Source of the DNA: Arthrobacter oryzae
GTDB lineage: Bacteria > Actinomycetota > Actinomycetes > Actinomycetales > Micrococcaceae
Assembly: GCF_030718995.1 (NCBI RefSeq)
Contig: NZ_CP132204.1
Span: forward strand, 1 to 64,000
Reading direction: 5' to 3'
Length of the DNA: 64,000 nt
Shown in pieces: positions 49,794-59,848 of the stretch. The number at the start of each line of letters is the position of its first letter. The stretch's first letter is position 1. Below the pieces are notes generated by a model. The model made no database searches. It was not told where the DNA came from and saw only the letters and a list, made by a program, of their open reading frames with translations. The position numbers were made by a program, and so were the translations under genes.

Positions 49794-50140
49794 TAGCTCA
49801 GCTGCCCTGGTTTCTCGGCTTCATCAATTGCGATGCGCCGCGAGAGCTTGGTGAGCGCGTTCTCTGCGTGGCGGAAGCGCTGGTAGGTCGTTGCCATGAA
49901 GACGAACAGGGACACCACTGCGCCGTAGAGCACCAGGTCGGTTCCTCGTCCGATGCCAAGGAACCCCGCAACCCGGGTAAGGGCCTCGGGAAAGAACACC
50001 GAGAGCGCCGCCACGACTGCGAAGATCATCAGCAGGATGCGGCGTACCGCCAGGTGCCGGGCGTTGGAACCGCCGCGCATCAGGGCGAGCGAAACCACCA
50101 TGACGGCAGCGACGAGGACAATTTGGACAATGATTAGCAA
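49793..50140 (-). CDS. DUF2304 small membrane protein
   Basis: 115 residues with three predicted membrane helices (LIIVQIVLVAAVMVVSLALM, ILLMIFAVVAALSVFFPEAL, DLVLYGAVVSLFVFMATTYQRFRHAE) and a charged C-terminal tail. DUF2304 proteins are very often encoded beside a polyprenyl-phosphate glycosyltransferase, as here, and may anchor or assist it. No enzymatic motif is visible. Confidence 0.82.
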   Translation of the reverse strand: MLIIVQIVLVAAVMVVSLALMRGGSNARHLAVRRILLMIFAVVAALSVFFPEALTRVAGFLGIGRGTDLVLYGAVVSLFVFMATTYQRFRHAENALTKLSRRIAIDEAEKPGQLS

Positions 50141-50171
50141 TCCGACACCTTGGCTTGTTGAAAAACAGGGG

Positions 50172-50837
50172 CTATTTGAAGAACAGTTCGGCCACGATGT
50201 TGACCGAGTTCAGCAGGGACTGTCCCTTGGACTTGGAATAGTCCGTGTAGATGATTTCCACGGGGTGCTCCGCATACTTCGGCTTGAGCCTCGCCAGCTG
50301 GTTCACCAACTCGGAAGCGTGGGCCATCCGGTTCTGGGTGAGGTGGATGTTGGAGGCAACGCGGGGGTTGAAGGCGCGCAGCCCGTTGTGCGCATCCGTC
50401 AGGTTCATCCCCGTGGCAAGCCTGGACTGAATGGCAGCCGTTTTGAGAACGAGCCGCTTCGCGGGTGAAAGTTTGGTGCGGTCGTCCAGGAAGCGGGAAC
50501 CGAGGATGATTTCGGCCTCCCCCGATTTAACCCGTTCCACCATGGCCTTCGCGTCGTCAACCCGGTGCTGGCCGTCGGCGTCGAACGTTACGATGCATTC
50601 CAGTTCCGGATCCTGCAGGGCAAACTCGATGCCGGTCTGCAGGGCTGCACCCTGGCCCAGGTTGATGGGGTGCTGGACAACGACCGCGCCGGCTGCCCGG
50701 GCCTTCTCCTGCGACCCGTCGGTGCTGCCGTCATCAACGCAAACGACGTAGGGGAACTGCTTCCGCAGACCCTCGATGACCGAACCTACGACAGTAGCCT
50801 CGTTGTACATGGGGATGACGATCCAGGTGCGACTCAC
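50172..50837 (-). CDS. Family 2 glycosyltransferase, polyprenyl-phosphate sugar synthase type
   Basis: 221 residues. The start SRTWIVIPMYNEATVVGSVIEGL, VCVDDGSTDGSQEKA and the catalytic FDADGQHRVDDA are typical of DPM1/GtrB-like enzymes that load a sugar on undecaprenyl or decaprenyl phosphate. The protein has no membrane helix of its own; the DUF2304 protein encoded next is its likely membrane partner. The charged lipid-linked sugar would feed a glycosyltransferase outside the membrane. Confidence 0.85.
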   Translation of the reverse strand: MSRTWIVIPMYNEATVVGSVIEGLRKQFPYVVCVDDGSTDGSQEKARAAGAVVVQHPINLGQGAALQTGIEFALQDPELECIVTFDADGQHRVDDAKAMVERVKSGEAEIILGSRFLDDRTKLSPAKRLVLKTAAIQSRLATGMNLTDAHNGLRAFNPRVASNIHLTQNRMAHASELVNQLARLKPKYAEHPVEIIYTDYSKSKGQSLLNSVNIVAELFFK

Positions 50838-50957
50838 CAGTCAATTGTTGCATATGGCGTGCCTCCGGCTTGGCACCGGCGCCGGGGTCCGGCGCCGGCG
50901 CGACCGCCCGGAACACGACAGTTCCGGCCCGGTCCCGGCCGCGCCGGCCGCGCCCGG

Positions 50958-52364
50958 CTAGCTCAAGTACTCTTTCAGCCTGCTCTGCGCGCTGGCAGGC
51001 TCAAAGCCTGTTGACCGTATTTTAGCCAGGTCCAGGACGCTGTTCAGGGGGCGGGGGGCGGCAGGCTTGCCTTTGAAGTATTCTTCGGTGCTGACGCCGG
51101 TGACGGCGGTCCGAGGCTTTCCGGAGAGCTCGTACACGTCCGCGGCGATGTCGGCCCAGGACTGCGGTTCGCCGTCGTTGCTCAGGTTGTACGTGCCGTA
51201 GGCGGCGCCGGACTCCAGGAGGTGCCGGATCCCGGCCGCGATGTCTCCGGTGAAGCTGAGCCGGCCGATCTGGTCGTTGACCACGGACGGTTCGATGCCG
51301 CGGCCGGCGAGGGACGCCATGGTGCGGACGAAGTTGTTGCCTTCACCGATGACCCAGCTGGTCCGCACGATGTAGTGGCGGGGAACCACGCTGACAACGG
51401 CGTCGCCGGCTGCCTTGGTCTGGCCGTACACACCCAGCGGGGTGAACGGTTCAGTCTCGTCGTGGCTCTCGCGGACGCCGTCAAAGACGTAGTCCGAGGA
51501 CACGTGCACCAGGGTGAGGTCATGTTCGACGGCGGTGCGGGCCAGCCGTGAGACGGCGGCGACGTTCACGGCCCAGGCCGCTGCCCGGCCTTCCGCGGTT
51601 TCCGCTGTGTCGACGGCGGTGTAGGCCGCGGCGTTGACGATCGTCGAGTAGTTCTTCCAGTTGCGCTCCGTGAAGGCGGTTTCGCTGGCGAGGTCGAAGC
51701 CGGCGCGGCCGGCGAACTCAACGGTTGCGTCGCCGTCGTACAGTTCCCGCAGTGCCTTGCCGAGCTGGCCGTCGGCGCCGACCACGAGGATTTTCTTCGC
51801 CGGCATGGGCACGACGTCCGCGAGGCGGGGGTGGGCCTTGTCCTTGTCGGAGAGCTCGGCTTCGTCCAGCGGGACGGGCCAGGAGATGGCGGCGGTTTCG
51901 TCGGCGAGGTTCAGGAAGGTGTACTGGCCCTGGGCGTCCGCGGACCAGTGGTCGTTGACGAGGTAGGTGTAGGCCGTGTTGTCCTCCAGGGTCTGGAAGG
52001 CATTGCCCACACCGCGGGGAATGAAGATTGCCTGGCTGGGGTCCAGTTCCGCGGTGAACACGGCGCCGAAGGACGGGCCCTCGCGCAGGTCAACCCAGGC
52101 GCCGAAGATCCGGCCGCTCGCCACCGAGATGAACTTGTCCCACGGCTCCGCGTGGATGCCGCGGGTGGTGCCGGCTTTTTCGTTGAACGAGATGTTGTTC
52201 TGCACCGGGCGGAAGTCCGGCAGCCCGAGTGCCACCATTTTCTCCCGCTGCCAGTTTTCCTTGAACCAGCCACGGTTGTCACCGTGGACCGGCAGGTCAT
52301 AAAGGACGACGCCGGGAATCGGGGTTTCGTGCGCGGTCAGCTTCTTGGAGAACTCGATCGACAT
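50958..52364 (-). CDS. Bifunctional dTDP-4-dehydrorhamnose 3,5-epimerase / reductase (RmlC-RmlD fusion)
   Basis: 468 residues. Residues 1 to about 195 are an RmlC cupin (GVVLYDLPVHGDNRGWFKE, NNISFNEKAGTTRGIHAEPWDKFISV, IPRGVGNAFQTLEDNTAYTYLVN). From about 200 the protein is an RmlD reductase (ILVVGADGQLGKAL, YTAVDTAE, VHVSSDYVFDG, YGQTKAAGD). It carries out the last two steps of dTDP-L-rhamnose synthesis. A fused form is common in the Micrococcaceae. In the cupin part the general-base histidine is in GIHAEPWDK. It is 3 bases from rmlB, in the same operon. Confidence 0.92.
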   Translation of the reverse strand: MSIEFSKKLTAHETPIPGVVLYDLPVHGDNRGWFKENWQREKMVALGLPDFRPVQNNISFNEKAGTTRGIHAEPWDKFISVASGRIFGAWVDLREGPSFGAVFTAELDPSQAIFIPRGVGNAFQTLEDNTAYTYLVNDHWSADAQGQYTFLNLADETAAISWPVPLDEAELSDKDKAHPRLADVVPMPAKKILVVGADGQLGKALRELYDGDATVEFAGRAGFDLASETAFTERNWKNYSTIVNAAAYTAVDTAETAEGRAAAWAVNVAAVSRLARTAVEHDLTLVHVSSDYVFDGVRESHDETEPFTPLGVYGQTKAAGDAVVSVVPRHYIVRTSWVIGEGNNFVRTMASLAGRGIEPSVVNDQIGRLSFTGDIAAGIRHLLESGAAYGTYNLSNDGEPQSWADIAADVYELSGKPRTAVTGVSTEEYFKGKPAAPRPLNSVLDLAKIRSTGFEPASAQSRLKEYLS

Positions 52365-52367
52365 CGT

Positions 52368-53366
<999 letters not shown>

Positions 53367-53469
53367 TCAGCCAGCTTAGCGCGGCACGCACCGGGACTTT
53401 CTGCGCCGGGCCCCCGCAACAGGTCTTACTGGTTTGCTGGCCGTGACAATGCACGCAATGATAGAGCCC

Positions 53470-54342
53470 ATGCGTGGAATCATCTTGGCTGGCGGCACAG
53501 GCTCGCGGCTGCACCCGATCACTCTTGGCTCGAGCAAGCAACTTGTGCCTGTCTACGACAAGCCCATGATTTACTACCCGCTCTCCACCCTGATCCTGGC
53601 CGGCATCCGGGACATCCTGATTATCACCACGCCCCACGACGCCGATCAGTTCCAGCGCCTGCTCGGCAACGGCTGGCAATTCGGCGTCAATATTACATAC
53701 AAGCAGCAGCCCAGCCCGGACGGCCTCGCCCAGGCATTTGTCCTCGGAGAAGAACACATCGGCAACGAACCGGTGGCCCTGGTGCTTGGCGACAACATCT
53801 TCTACGGCCAAGGCATGGGCACCCAGCTCCGCCGCTTCAAGGACATCCAGGGCGGTGCAGTGTTCGGCTACTGGGTCTCGGACCCGACCGCCTACGGCGT
53901 CGTGGAGTTCGACGCCGACGGCCAGGCGATCTCCCTGGAAGAGAAACCGGAAAAGCCGCGCAGCCACTACGCCGTTCCCGGACTGTACTTCTATGACAAC
54001 GACGTCATCGACATCGCGAAGAACCTCAAGCCCTCCCCCCGCGGTGAACTCGAGATCACGGACGTCAACCGTACCTACCTGGAGCGCGGTCAGCTGAAGG
54101 TTGAAATCCTTCCCCGCGGCACGGCATGGCTGGACACCGGCACGTTCGACTCCCTCAACGATGCGTCGAACTTCATCCGCACGGTGGAGCACCGTCAAGG
54201 CCTGAAGATTGGTGCACCGGAAGAGATCGCATGGCGGCTTGGATTCCTCAGCGATGAGGAACTGCGCGAACGCGCCGAGCCCCTGGTCAAGAGCGGCTAC
54301 GGATCTTACCTGCTGGAGCTACTCCGCAGCGCAAACAACTAA
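53470..54342 (+). CDS. rmlA: Glucose-1-phosphate thymidylyltransferase
   Basis: About 290 residues from ATG 53470 ([25 protein letters not shown]); upstream in-frame ATGs at 53446 to 53461 are poor. GGTGSRLHP is the nucleotidyl-transfer loop; [14 protein letters not shown] and LGDNIFYGQ are conserved. It makes dTDP-glucose from dTTP and glucose-1-phosphate and is usually feedback-inhibited by dTDP-rhamnose. It starts a plus-strand unit that continues into the DUF6541 gene. Confidence 0.95.
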   Translation: MRGIILAGGTGSRLHPITLGSSKQLVPVYDKPMIYYPLSTLILAGIRDILIITTPHDADQFQRLLGNGWQFGVNITYKQQPSPDGLAQAFVLGEEHIGNEPVALVLGDNIFYGQGMGTQLRRFKDIQGGAVFGYWVSDPTAYGVVEFDADGQAISLEEKPEKPRSHYAVPGLYFYDNDVIDIAKNLKPSPRGELEITDVNRTYLERGQLKVEILPRGTAWLDTGTFDSLNDASNFIRTVEHRQGLKIGAPEEIAWRLGFLSDEELRERAEPLVKSGYGSYLLELLRSANN

Positions 54343-54360
54343 GAACAGGTATATCCCTAC

Positions 54361-56340
54361 ATGTCCTGGTGGAACACCCTGCCCGCATTTGCCGTCGCTC
54401 TCCTCATCACTTTCGGCCCAGGCGGGGTGCTCGCCTACTTCATGGGTGCCCGGAGGCTTCCCCTGCTGTGCCTCGCGCCCGTGCTCACCATCGGCATCGT
54501 CGGCGTGGCCGGCATCGCAGGCGGCGCTGTAGGCCTCCGCTGGAACCACACACCGTTGCTGCTGACGACGGCGGGTGCCTCCATGGCAGCGTGGGCCTTA
54601 CAGCGTTTTGTGTTCAAAACCGACTTTACCGCGCGGCAGCCGGCACCTTTCCTTGCCTGGGCGGGAGCCGCCACAGGCATGGCCCTCGGCGGAGTCCTGA
54701 CCGCACGGAGGCTCACGGAAGTCATCGGCAGCCCGGAAAACTTCGCGCAGCGTTTCGACAACGTGTTTCACCTTAATGCCATCCGCTACATCATCGAGAC
54801 CGGCAACGCGTCCTCCCTGACGTTGGGCGGCATGGCTGGAGGCGAAGGCGGCGGCGCGATCTACCCCTCCGCCTGGCACTCCGTCGCAGCCCTGATAGCC
54901 GAGCTTTCCGCCTCGGACGTGGTTGTTGCTGAAAACGTGTTCAACATCACCATCGGCGCGGTGATCTGGCCGGCCGCGCTGATCCTGCTGGTGCACCAGA
55001 TCGTCGGTCCCCGGCCCGTTGCACTGGCCCTCACAGGTGTCTTCGCCGCGGGGTTCACGGCTTTCCCGATCTCGATCATGGACTTCGGCCCGCTGTACCC
55101 GAACATCCTGTCCTACGCGCTGCTGCCGGCGGCCCTGGCAGTCGTCATTGGTCTGTGCCGGCTTGGGTTCGATAGCCGTGGAGACCGGACGATGTTGTGG
55201 ATGGCCCTCACCGTGGCCGTCCCGGCGCTTGCCCTGTCACAGACTAACGGCCTCCTGTCCCTGGTGGCATTCTCGCTTCCCCTTGGGCTGTGGGTCGCGG
55301 GCCGCGAGTTGCTGAGCCTCCGCGGCCGCTCGTTCCGTCCCTTGCAGCCGCTGATCATTATCGGCACGGCCCTCGCCGGGCTGTTGGTGTTTGTACTGGT
55401 GTGGCGCGTATTGCGCCCCCTCGTGGAATACGACGGATGGGCGCCGTTCACGGGCCTGACCGGCGCAGTGGGCGAAGTCATCTTGAACGCACCCATCGGC
55501 CGGCCCGTCGCGTGGGCACTCTCCATCCTCGCCCTCCTCGGCCTTCAACAGGTCCTTCGGAAGACCAGCGACCTCTGGATTTTCCTGTGCTGGCTGGTGC
55601 CAGTGGTCCTCTACGTCACCACTGCCTCTACTCCAAAGGGCTTCTGGCGGATGCTGCTGACAGGCGGCTGGTACCAGGACAGCTACCGCCTTGCAGCCCT
55701 CCTTCCCATCTTCACCGTGGTCCTCGCGGCTATAGGCAGCTTGTTCCTCTGGGACCTGGTCAAAACCCCGGTGGCCAAGGCCGCCACCCGGGCCGGAGGA
55801 GCATTGAGCCGTAAGTTCCCGGCAGGGGCACCCGCCGGGTTGGCGGCAGTCTTTATTCTGGCCGCAGTGGTCACAACGCAGACCGGAACCATGCGCGGAA
55901 TCACGGAGGAGGCGTCACGGGCATACGTTTTGGACTCCTCGTCGCCGATAGTCAACTCCGACGAGCTGGCCGTAATCAACCGTCTGCCGCAGACTGTTCC
56001 CGTCGACGCGACCATTGCTGTGAACCCTTGGAATGGAGGTTCGCTGGCGTATGCCCTCACTGGCCGCAAAGTGAGCACTTACCATATGTTCTCCACCGAC
56101 GATCCCGAGCTTACGGCCATCAACCAGGACATCGGCGAGGCTCTCCCGGGTTCCGCCGTATGCTCGATTGCCAAGGCACGGAACGTCGACTACATCCTCG
56201 ACTTCGGATCCACCTATCTGGCCAACGCAGCGGCAGCCCAGGGCTTCAGGGGCGTCGTGGATGTCAAGGCTTCACCGTCGGTGAAGGTTGTGGACAGCCA
56301 GGGGGACGCCAGGCTGCTGGAAGTCGTCTCCTGCGGCTAA
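54361..56340 (+). CDS. DUF6541-family multi-helix membrane protein
   Basis: 659 residues, 18 bases after rmlA. About 12 to 14 predicted membrane helices, beginning NTLPAFAVALLITFGPGGVLAYFMG, fill the first 500 residues. The last 130 residues form an extracellular domain (YVLDSSSPIVNSDELAVINRLPQTVPVDATIAVNPWNGGSLAYALTGRK). The overall shape is like a GT-C glycosyltransferase, and a loop with EVIGSPENFAQRFDNVFH sits after the third or fourth helix; no certain DxD or DE motif is seen. It may be the membrane enzyme that uses the lipid-linked sugar. Function unproven. Confidence 0.75.
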   Translation: MSWWNTLPAFAVALLITFGPGGVLAYFMGARRLPLLCLAPVLTIGIVGVAGIAGGAVGLRWNHTPLLLTTAGASMAAWALQRFVFKTDFTARQPAPFLAWAGAATGMALGGVLTARRLTEVIGSPENFAQRFDNVFHLNAIRYIIETGNASSLTLGGMAGGEGGGAIYPSAWHSVAALIAELSASDVVVAENVFNITIGAVIWPAALILLVHQIVGPRPVALALTGVFAAGFTAFPISIMDFGPLYPNILSYALLPAALAVVIGLCRLGFDSRGDRTMLWMALTVAVPALALSQTNGLLSLVAFSLPLGLWVAGRELLSLRGRSFRPLQPLIIIGTALAGLLVFVLVWRVLRPLVEYDGWAPFTGLTGAVGEVILNAPIGRPVAWALSILALLGLQQVLRKTSDLWIFLCWLVPVVLYVTTASTPKGFWRMLLTGGWYQDSYRLAALLPIFTVVLAAIGSLFLWDLVKTPVAKAATRAGGALSRKFPAGAPAGLAAVFILAAVVTTQTGTMRGITEEASRAYVLDSSSPIVNSDELAVINRLPQTVPVDATIAVNPWNGGSLAYALTGRKVSTYHMFSTDDPELTAINQDIGEALPGSAVCSIAKARNVDYILDFGSTYLANAAAAQGFRGVVDVKASPSVKVVDSQGDARLLEVVSCG

Positions 56341-56354
56341 GCCGCTGAAGACAC

Positions 56355-58496
56355 CTAGAGCCGTGCTTCGATCATCGGCCCCAGAAGCCGGCTGAATTCG
56401 ACATTCAGGTGGTTGACGTCGAAATACACCACCACTCCCCCAACAACGCTGTAACACCGGCTCTTGTCGCAGAAATAATCAGTCAGGTCTATGAGCTTCA
56501 GGCGCGGGTTCTTATTGGCGTGGGCCGCATAGACCATGGGGTCCTGAGGAGCCGCCTCGGACCGGTCAACGGCGCACCGGGCGGGGTCTTCCACGTTGAG
56601 AAGGGCACAGTCGGGAGTACGGACATCGACGTTGTAGGGCGGGTCTGCCAGGACCACCACGGTGCTGCCGGCCGAGGTCCAGGCCTTCCAGTACTTGCCG
56701 AAACCTTCGGCGTACTGTTCGTTTTGGGACCGCCCCGAGCCGTCCTCTACCCGTTCCCTGCGCGCAAAGGCGGACGTGAAGACGTAGGCGGGCTTGTCGG
56801 CCGCCACGGCGTCAGAAACCGCCTGTCCCCACGACCTGCAATTATTGACGCTGGCCTGGTCCGCCACTGAGGCGTAGAAACCCGCATACGTCACCGCAGC
56901 CGGCGGGCATCCGCCCAGGAAGCTGATTTTAAGCATCCACTTATTCCGTTTGGCCAGGTCGAACAGGGGCGCCTGCCACTGTTGGGCGTGGGAGTCACCC
57001 ACAAGCCAGACAATCGGGGCGTCCGGTGCGCCGCCGCTGAAGTCGCAGAACCGCGTGGTCTTCTTGTCCCCTGCCATGAGGATGTCCAGGTTGTCCGTGC
57101 ATTCGGAGGCCGTCTTGTGGTACGCGTTAGCTTCGCTCATGGTCGGCACAAAAGCCGGCCCGAACCTGTCACCGCACTTGGCGGCGTGGTCCATGGCACG
57201 CGGGCCGTAGCAGACTGACGTCTTCTGGTTGAGCATGATTTGTTCTGCTTCTGCCACGCGCGCTTGCTGTCCCAGGTACACCCCGCCGGTGCCGGCAGCT
57301 ATCACGGCCATTCCCAGCACCATGGCCACAACCGTCTTTAAGGCAGGCCGGGACGTCGGCCGGAACTGCAGCCCCTTGTCCTCAACCCATACTTTGGTAA
57401 CCCATGCCAGGGGAACTGCCGCCGCCAACAGTATGAGCTTGTCAGGGGTGCGGAGTTCCGCGTCGATCAGGAACGGACCGACGACTATCAGGGGCCAGTG
57501 CCAGAGGTAGAGCGAGTAGGAGATATTTCCCAGAAATTGCACCGGCCGCAGCGAAGTCAGCCGGCTGTGCCACATGGCGTGGCCCGGCGTTCCGCCGGCA
57601 ATGACCGTAGCGGTAGCTATGACGGGCAGCAGCGCGGCAGTACCCGGGAATGGTGTGGCAGCATCATAGAGCACAGCACTGGCAATCAGGCCGCCGAACC
57701 CCAGGAGCGCGAGTACATTTGCGGCGACGGCGGGGAATTTAAGCCTGTTGACCATCAGGGCCAGCCCGGCACCAACGCCGAATTCCCAGAGCCTTACATG
57801 CGTGTAGAAGTAGGCCTCGTGGTGCCCTGCCCCGGCAAGATAGGCGGAGAAGGCGAACGACCCGGCGGCTGCCACGGCGATGCCCGCAGCAACGACAACC
57901 CGGGGACGGACCCTTAAGCGCGCGGCGAGTGTTACCAGGCCTACCATCAGCAGGGGCCAGAGCAGGTAGAACTGTTCTTCTACGGAGAGCGACCAGTAGT
58001 GCTGAGCCACGGTGGCGGATGCGGTTGATGCGGAATAGTCAACGGCGTTGGCCGCCAGCACCCAGTTCTCGGCATAGAGCGCACTGGCCAGGACCTGCTG
58101 GGCGGTGTCCGTCCATCTGGAGTACGGAAGGATCATCAGGGCCGCAACGAGGGAGACGCCAAGTACTGCGAACGCCGCCGGCAGCAGCCGCCGGATGCGC
58201 CTGGAGTAGAACGCCGCCAGGCGCAGCTTCCCCGTCGCGAAGATTTCCTTCGACAGGTGGGACGTAATGAGGAAACCGGAAATGACGAAGAACACGTCAA
58301 CACCCACATAGCCGCCGGTGAGCTTATTGGGCCAGAGATGGCTCAAGACCACCATCCCCACCGCAATGGCGCGGAGGGCTTGGATATCGGCGCGAAATCC
58401 GCTTTTCGTTCCGGAAACGGGCCGGGGTCGGCGTTCGCGCTGCCGGAACTCCGCCCCTTGCCCCAACGGCATCGTTCGACTAGTCGACAAACCCAC
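56355..58496 (-). CDS. Acyltransferase-3 protein with C-terminal SGNH domain (OafA/YrhL type)
   Basis: 713 residues. N-terminal membrane acyltransferase (FRADIQALRAIAVGMVVLSHLWPNKLTGGYVGVDVFFVISGFLIT), about ten helices to residue 390. A C-terminal extracellular SGNH domain has the nucleophile in WLVGDSHAQQW and the Asp-His pair near YFDVNHLNVEF. Such two-part enzymes pass an acyl group across the membrane and transfer it to a surface sugar or peptidoglycan. It is converging with the DUF6541 gene and is a different class from the acyltransferase at 48.5 kb. Confidence 0.9.
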   Translation of the reverse strand: MGLSTSRTMPLGQGAEFRQRERRPRPVSGTKSGFRADIQALRAIAVGMVVLSHLWPNKLTGGYVGVDVFFVISGFLITSHLSKEIFATGKLRLAAFYSRRIRRLLPAAFAVLGVSLVAALMILPYSRWTDTAQQVLASALYAENWVLAANAVDYSASTASATVAQHYWSLSVEEQFYLLWPLLMVGLVTLAARLRVRPRVVVAAGIAVAAAGSFAFSAYLAGAGHHEAYFYTHVRLWEFGVGAGLALMVNRLKFPAVAANVLALLGFGGLIASAVLYDAATPFPGTAALLPVIATATVIAGGTPGHAMWHSRLTSLRPVQFLGNISYSLYLWHWPLIVVGPFLIDAELRTPDKLILLAAAVPLAWVTKVWVEDKGLQFRPTSRPALKTVVAMVLGMAVIAAGTGGVYLGQQARVAEAEQIMLNQKTSVCYGPRAMDHAAKCGDRFGPAFVPTMSEANAYHKTASECTDNLDILMAGDKKTTRFCDFSGGAPDAPIVWLVGDSHAQQWQAPLFDLAKRNKWMLKISFLGGCPPAAVTYAGFYASVADQASVNNCRSWGQAVSDAVAADKPAYVFTSAFARRERVEDGSGRSQNEQYAEGFGKYWKAWTSAGSTVVVLADPPYNVDVRTPDCALLNVEDPARCAVDRSEAAPQDPMVYAAHANKNPRLKLIDLTDYFCDKSRCYSVVGGVVVYFDVNHLNVEFSRLLGPMIEARL

Positions 58497-58655
58497 CCAA
58501 CTCCTCAGACTTTCGCATTAGTGGGTCGCGTAGAGCCGGGCCCATGGTAGCTTATGTCATCGTCAGCCACCGGCCCAAGTTGGCGGCCGCAAGGACGCCC
58601 TATTGCCGGCTGTATCAATTGGGTTGGCGCCAACGGAAAGTGTTAACCTTGGCCG

Positions 58656-59789
58656 ATGACTGAGAACCTCTATCTCGTTGCCTCCGGTGGAAATCCGAAC
58701 TATGGCGATGAGCTGATCGTTGCTGCGTGGCTGCGGTTCCTGGCCCGCATCCGGCCTGACGCCGCCGTCTGGCTGGACTGCCCGCAGCCGGGTACCGCAA
58801 GCGCCCTTTTTGCCGGAATCCATCCTGGGTTCCGCGCCACGAATACGCTCTGGCGGGCGTGCGCCGAGGCTCCGGACCAGTCTGCCCAGGGCGTATGGGA
58901 GCATGTGGCCAATATTGTTGCCCACGGCGGCACCCCCATGTACGACGTCGGCCTGATGGTGCTGGGCCAGGCCGACTCGATCCACCTTCTGGGCGGCGGC
59001 TATGTCAATGGTGTCTGGCCGGACCACGTGGGACTCGTCGCGGGCATGGCGGCCGCGCGCAAGCTGAACGGCTGCCGGCTGTTGGGGTCCGGGCTTGGCC
59101 TGATGCCGCTGCCTGAGAACGCCGAACTATTGGCGAAAACCTTCGCGGACTTCTCGGCGGTCAGCGTCCGTGATGACGCCAGCGCGGAATTCCTCGGCCT
59201 CGAAACGGGGCTGGATGATGTCTTCCTGGGCCTGCTCCATGAGCTGCGCCGGAGTGCGGAATCCGAGCGTGTCCAGTCCCGCGCCAAGGATGTGATGTTG
59301 TGCATCCAGAGCGACATGACCGATGAACCGACGTTCTCCCGGCTCAGGAACAAGCTGCGGGTGGTTGTCGAAAACTCCCTGGCCAAAGGACTCTCAGTGG
59401 GCTATGTGGAGGCGATTCCGGGATCGGACCGTCGAATGTTCGATGCCCTTGAAGGACTCATTCCGGAGGAGAACTTCACCCCGTTCACACAAGTGTGGGG
59501 TGAAGGCTTGCCGGTCCGCCGGGGACAGCAGTGGTACACCTCCAGGTTCCATCCGCACATGGTTGCGGCCGCCGCGGGCGCCAAAGGCGTCGCCATCGGC
59601 ATCCTTGATGACTACTACGACATCAAGCACCGCTCGCTGCTGGAGCTCGGCTCCGGTTGGACCTACGCCGCCGCGGGCAGCGATGCAGAACTTCCGGAAG
59701 CAACCGGCTCGGCCGGCTTTGAAGCTGCTGCGACCCGGTTGGCGGGCAGCAAGAGGACCGAAGCGCTGGCTTTGTATCCGGTCCGCTAG
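58656..59789 (+). CDS. Polysaccharide pyruvyl transferase family protein
   Basis: 377 residues. The N-terminal LYLVASGGNPNYGDELIVAAWLRFLA and the later HLLGGGYVNGVWPDHVG and ASAEFLGLETGLDDVFLGL fit the polysaccharide pyruvyl transferase (CsaB/WcaK) fold, a GT-B-like enzyme. It may add pyruvate ketals from phosphoenolpyruvate to a glycan, which often serve as anchors for surface proteins. No ribosome site precedes the ATG; TAACCT at 58644-58649 suggests a leaderless transcript. Confidence 0.82.
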   Translation: MTENLYLVASGGNPNYGDELIVAAWLRFLARIRPDAAVWLDCPQPGTASALFAGIHPGFRATNTLWRACAEAPDQSAQGVWEHVANIVAHGGTPMYDVGLMVLGQADSIHLLGGGYVNGVWPDHVGLVAGMAAARKLNGCRLLGSGLGLMPLPENAELLAKTFADFSAVSVRDDASAEFLGLETGLDDVFLGLLHELRRSAESERVQSRAKDVMLCIQSDMTDEPTFSRLRNKLRVVVENSLAKGLSVGYVEAIPGSDRRMFDALEGLIPEENFTPFTQVWGEGLPVRRGQQWYTSRFHPHMVAAAAGAKGVAIGILDDYYDIKHRSLLELGSGWTYAAAGSDAELPEATGSAGFEAAATRLAGSKRTEALALYPVR

Positions 59790-59802
59790 GCCGGAACATC
59801 AA

Positions 59803-59832
59803 CAAAAGGGGGCCCGCCCGGGCCCCCTTTTG
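59803..59832. terminator. Bidirectional terminator
   Basis: 14-bp arms, CAAAAGGGGGCCCG and CGGGCCCCCTTTTG, with a 2-base loop and A/T runs at both ends, between two converging genes. Confidence 0.9.
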
Positions 59833-59848
59833 TTATGCCGTTGACGCC

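Noticed and set aside
50908..50927. CCGGAAC/GTTCCGG hairpin after rmlCD as terminator
   Set aside because: Seven-base stem with no T-run, on the side downstream of rmlCD; too weak to list as a terminator.
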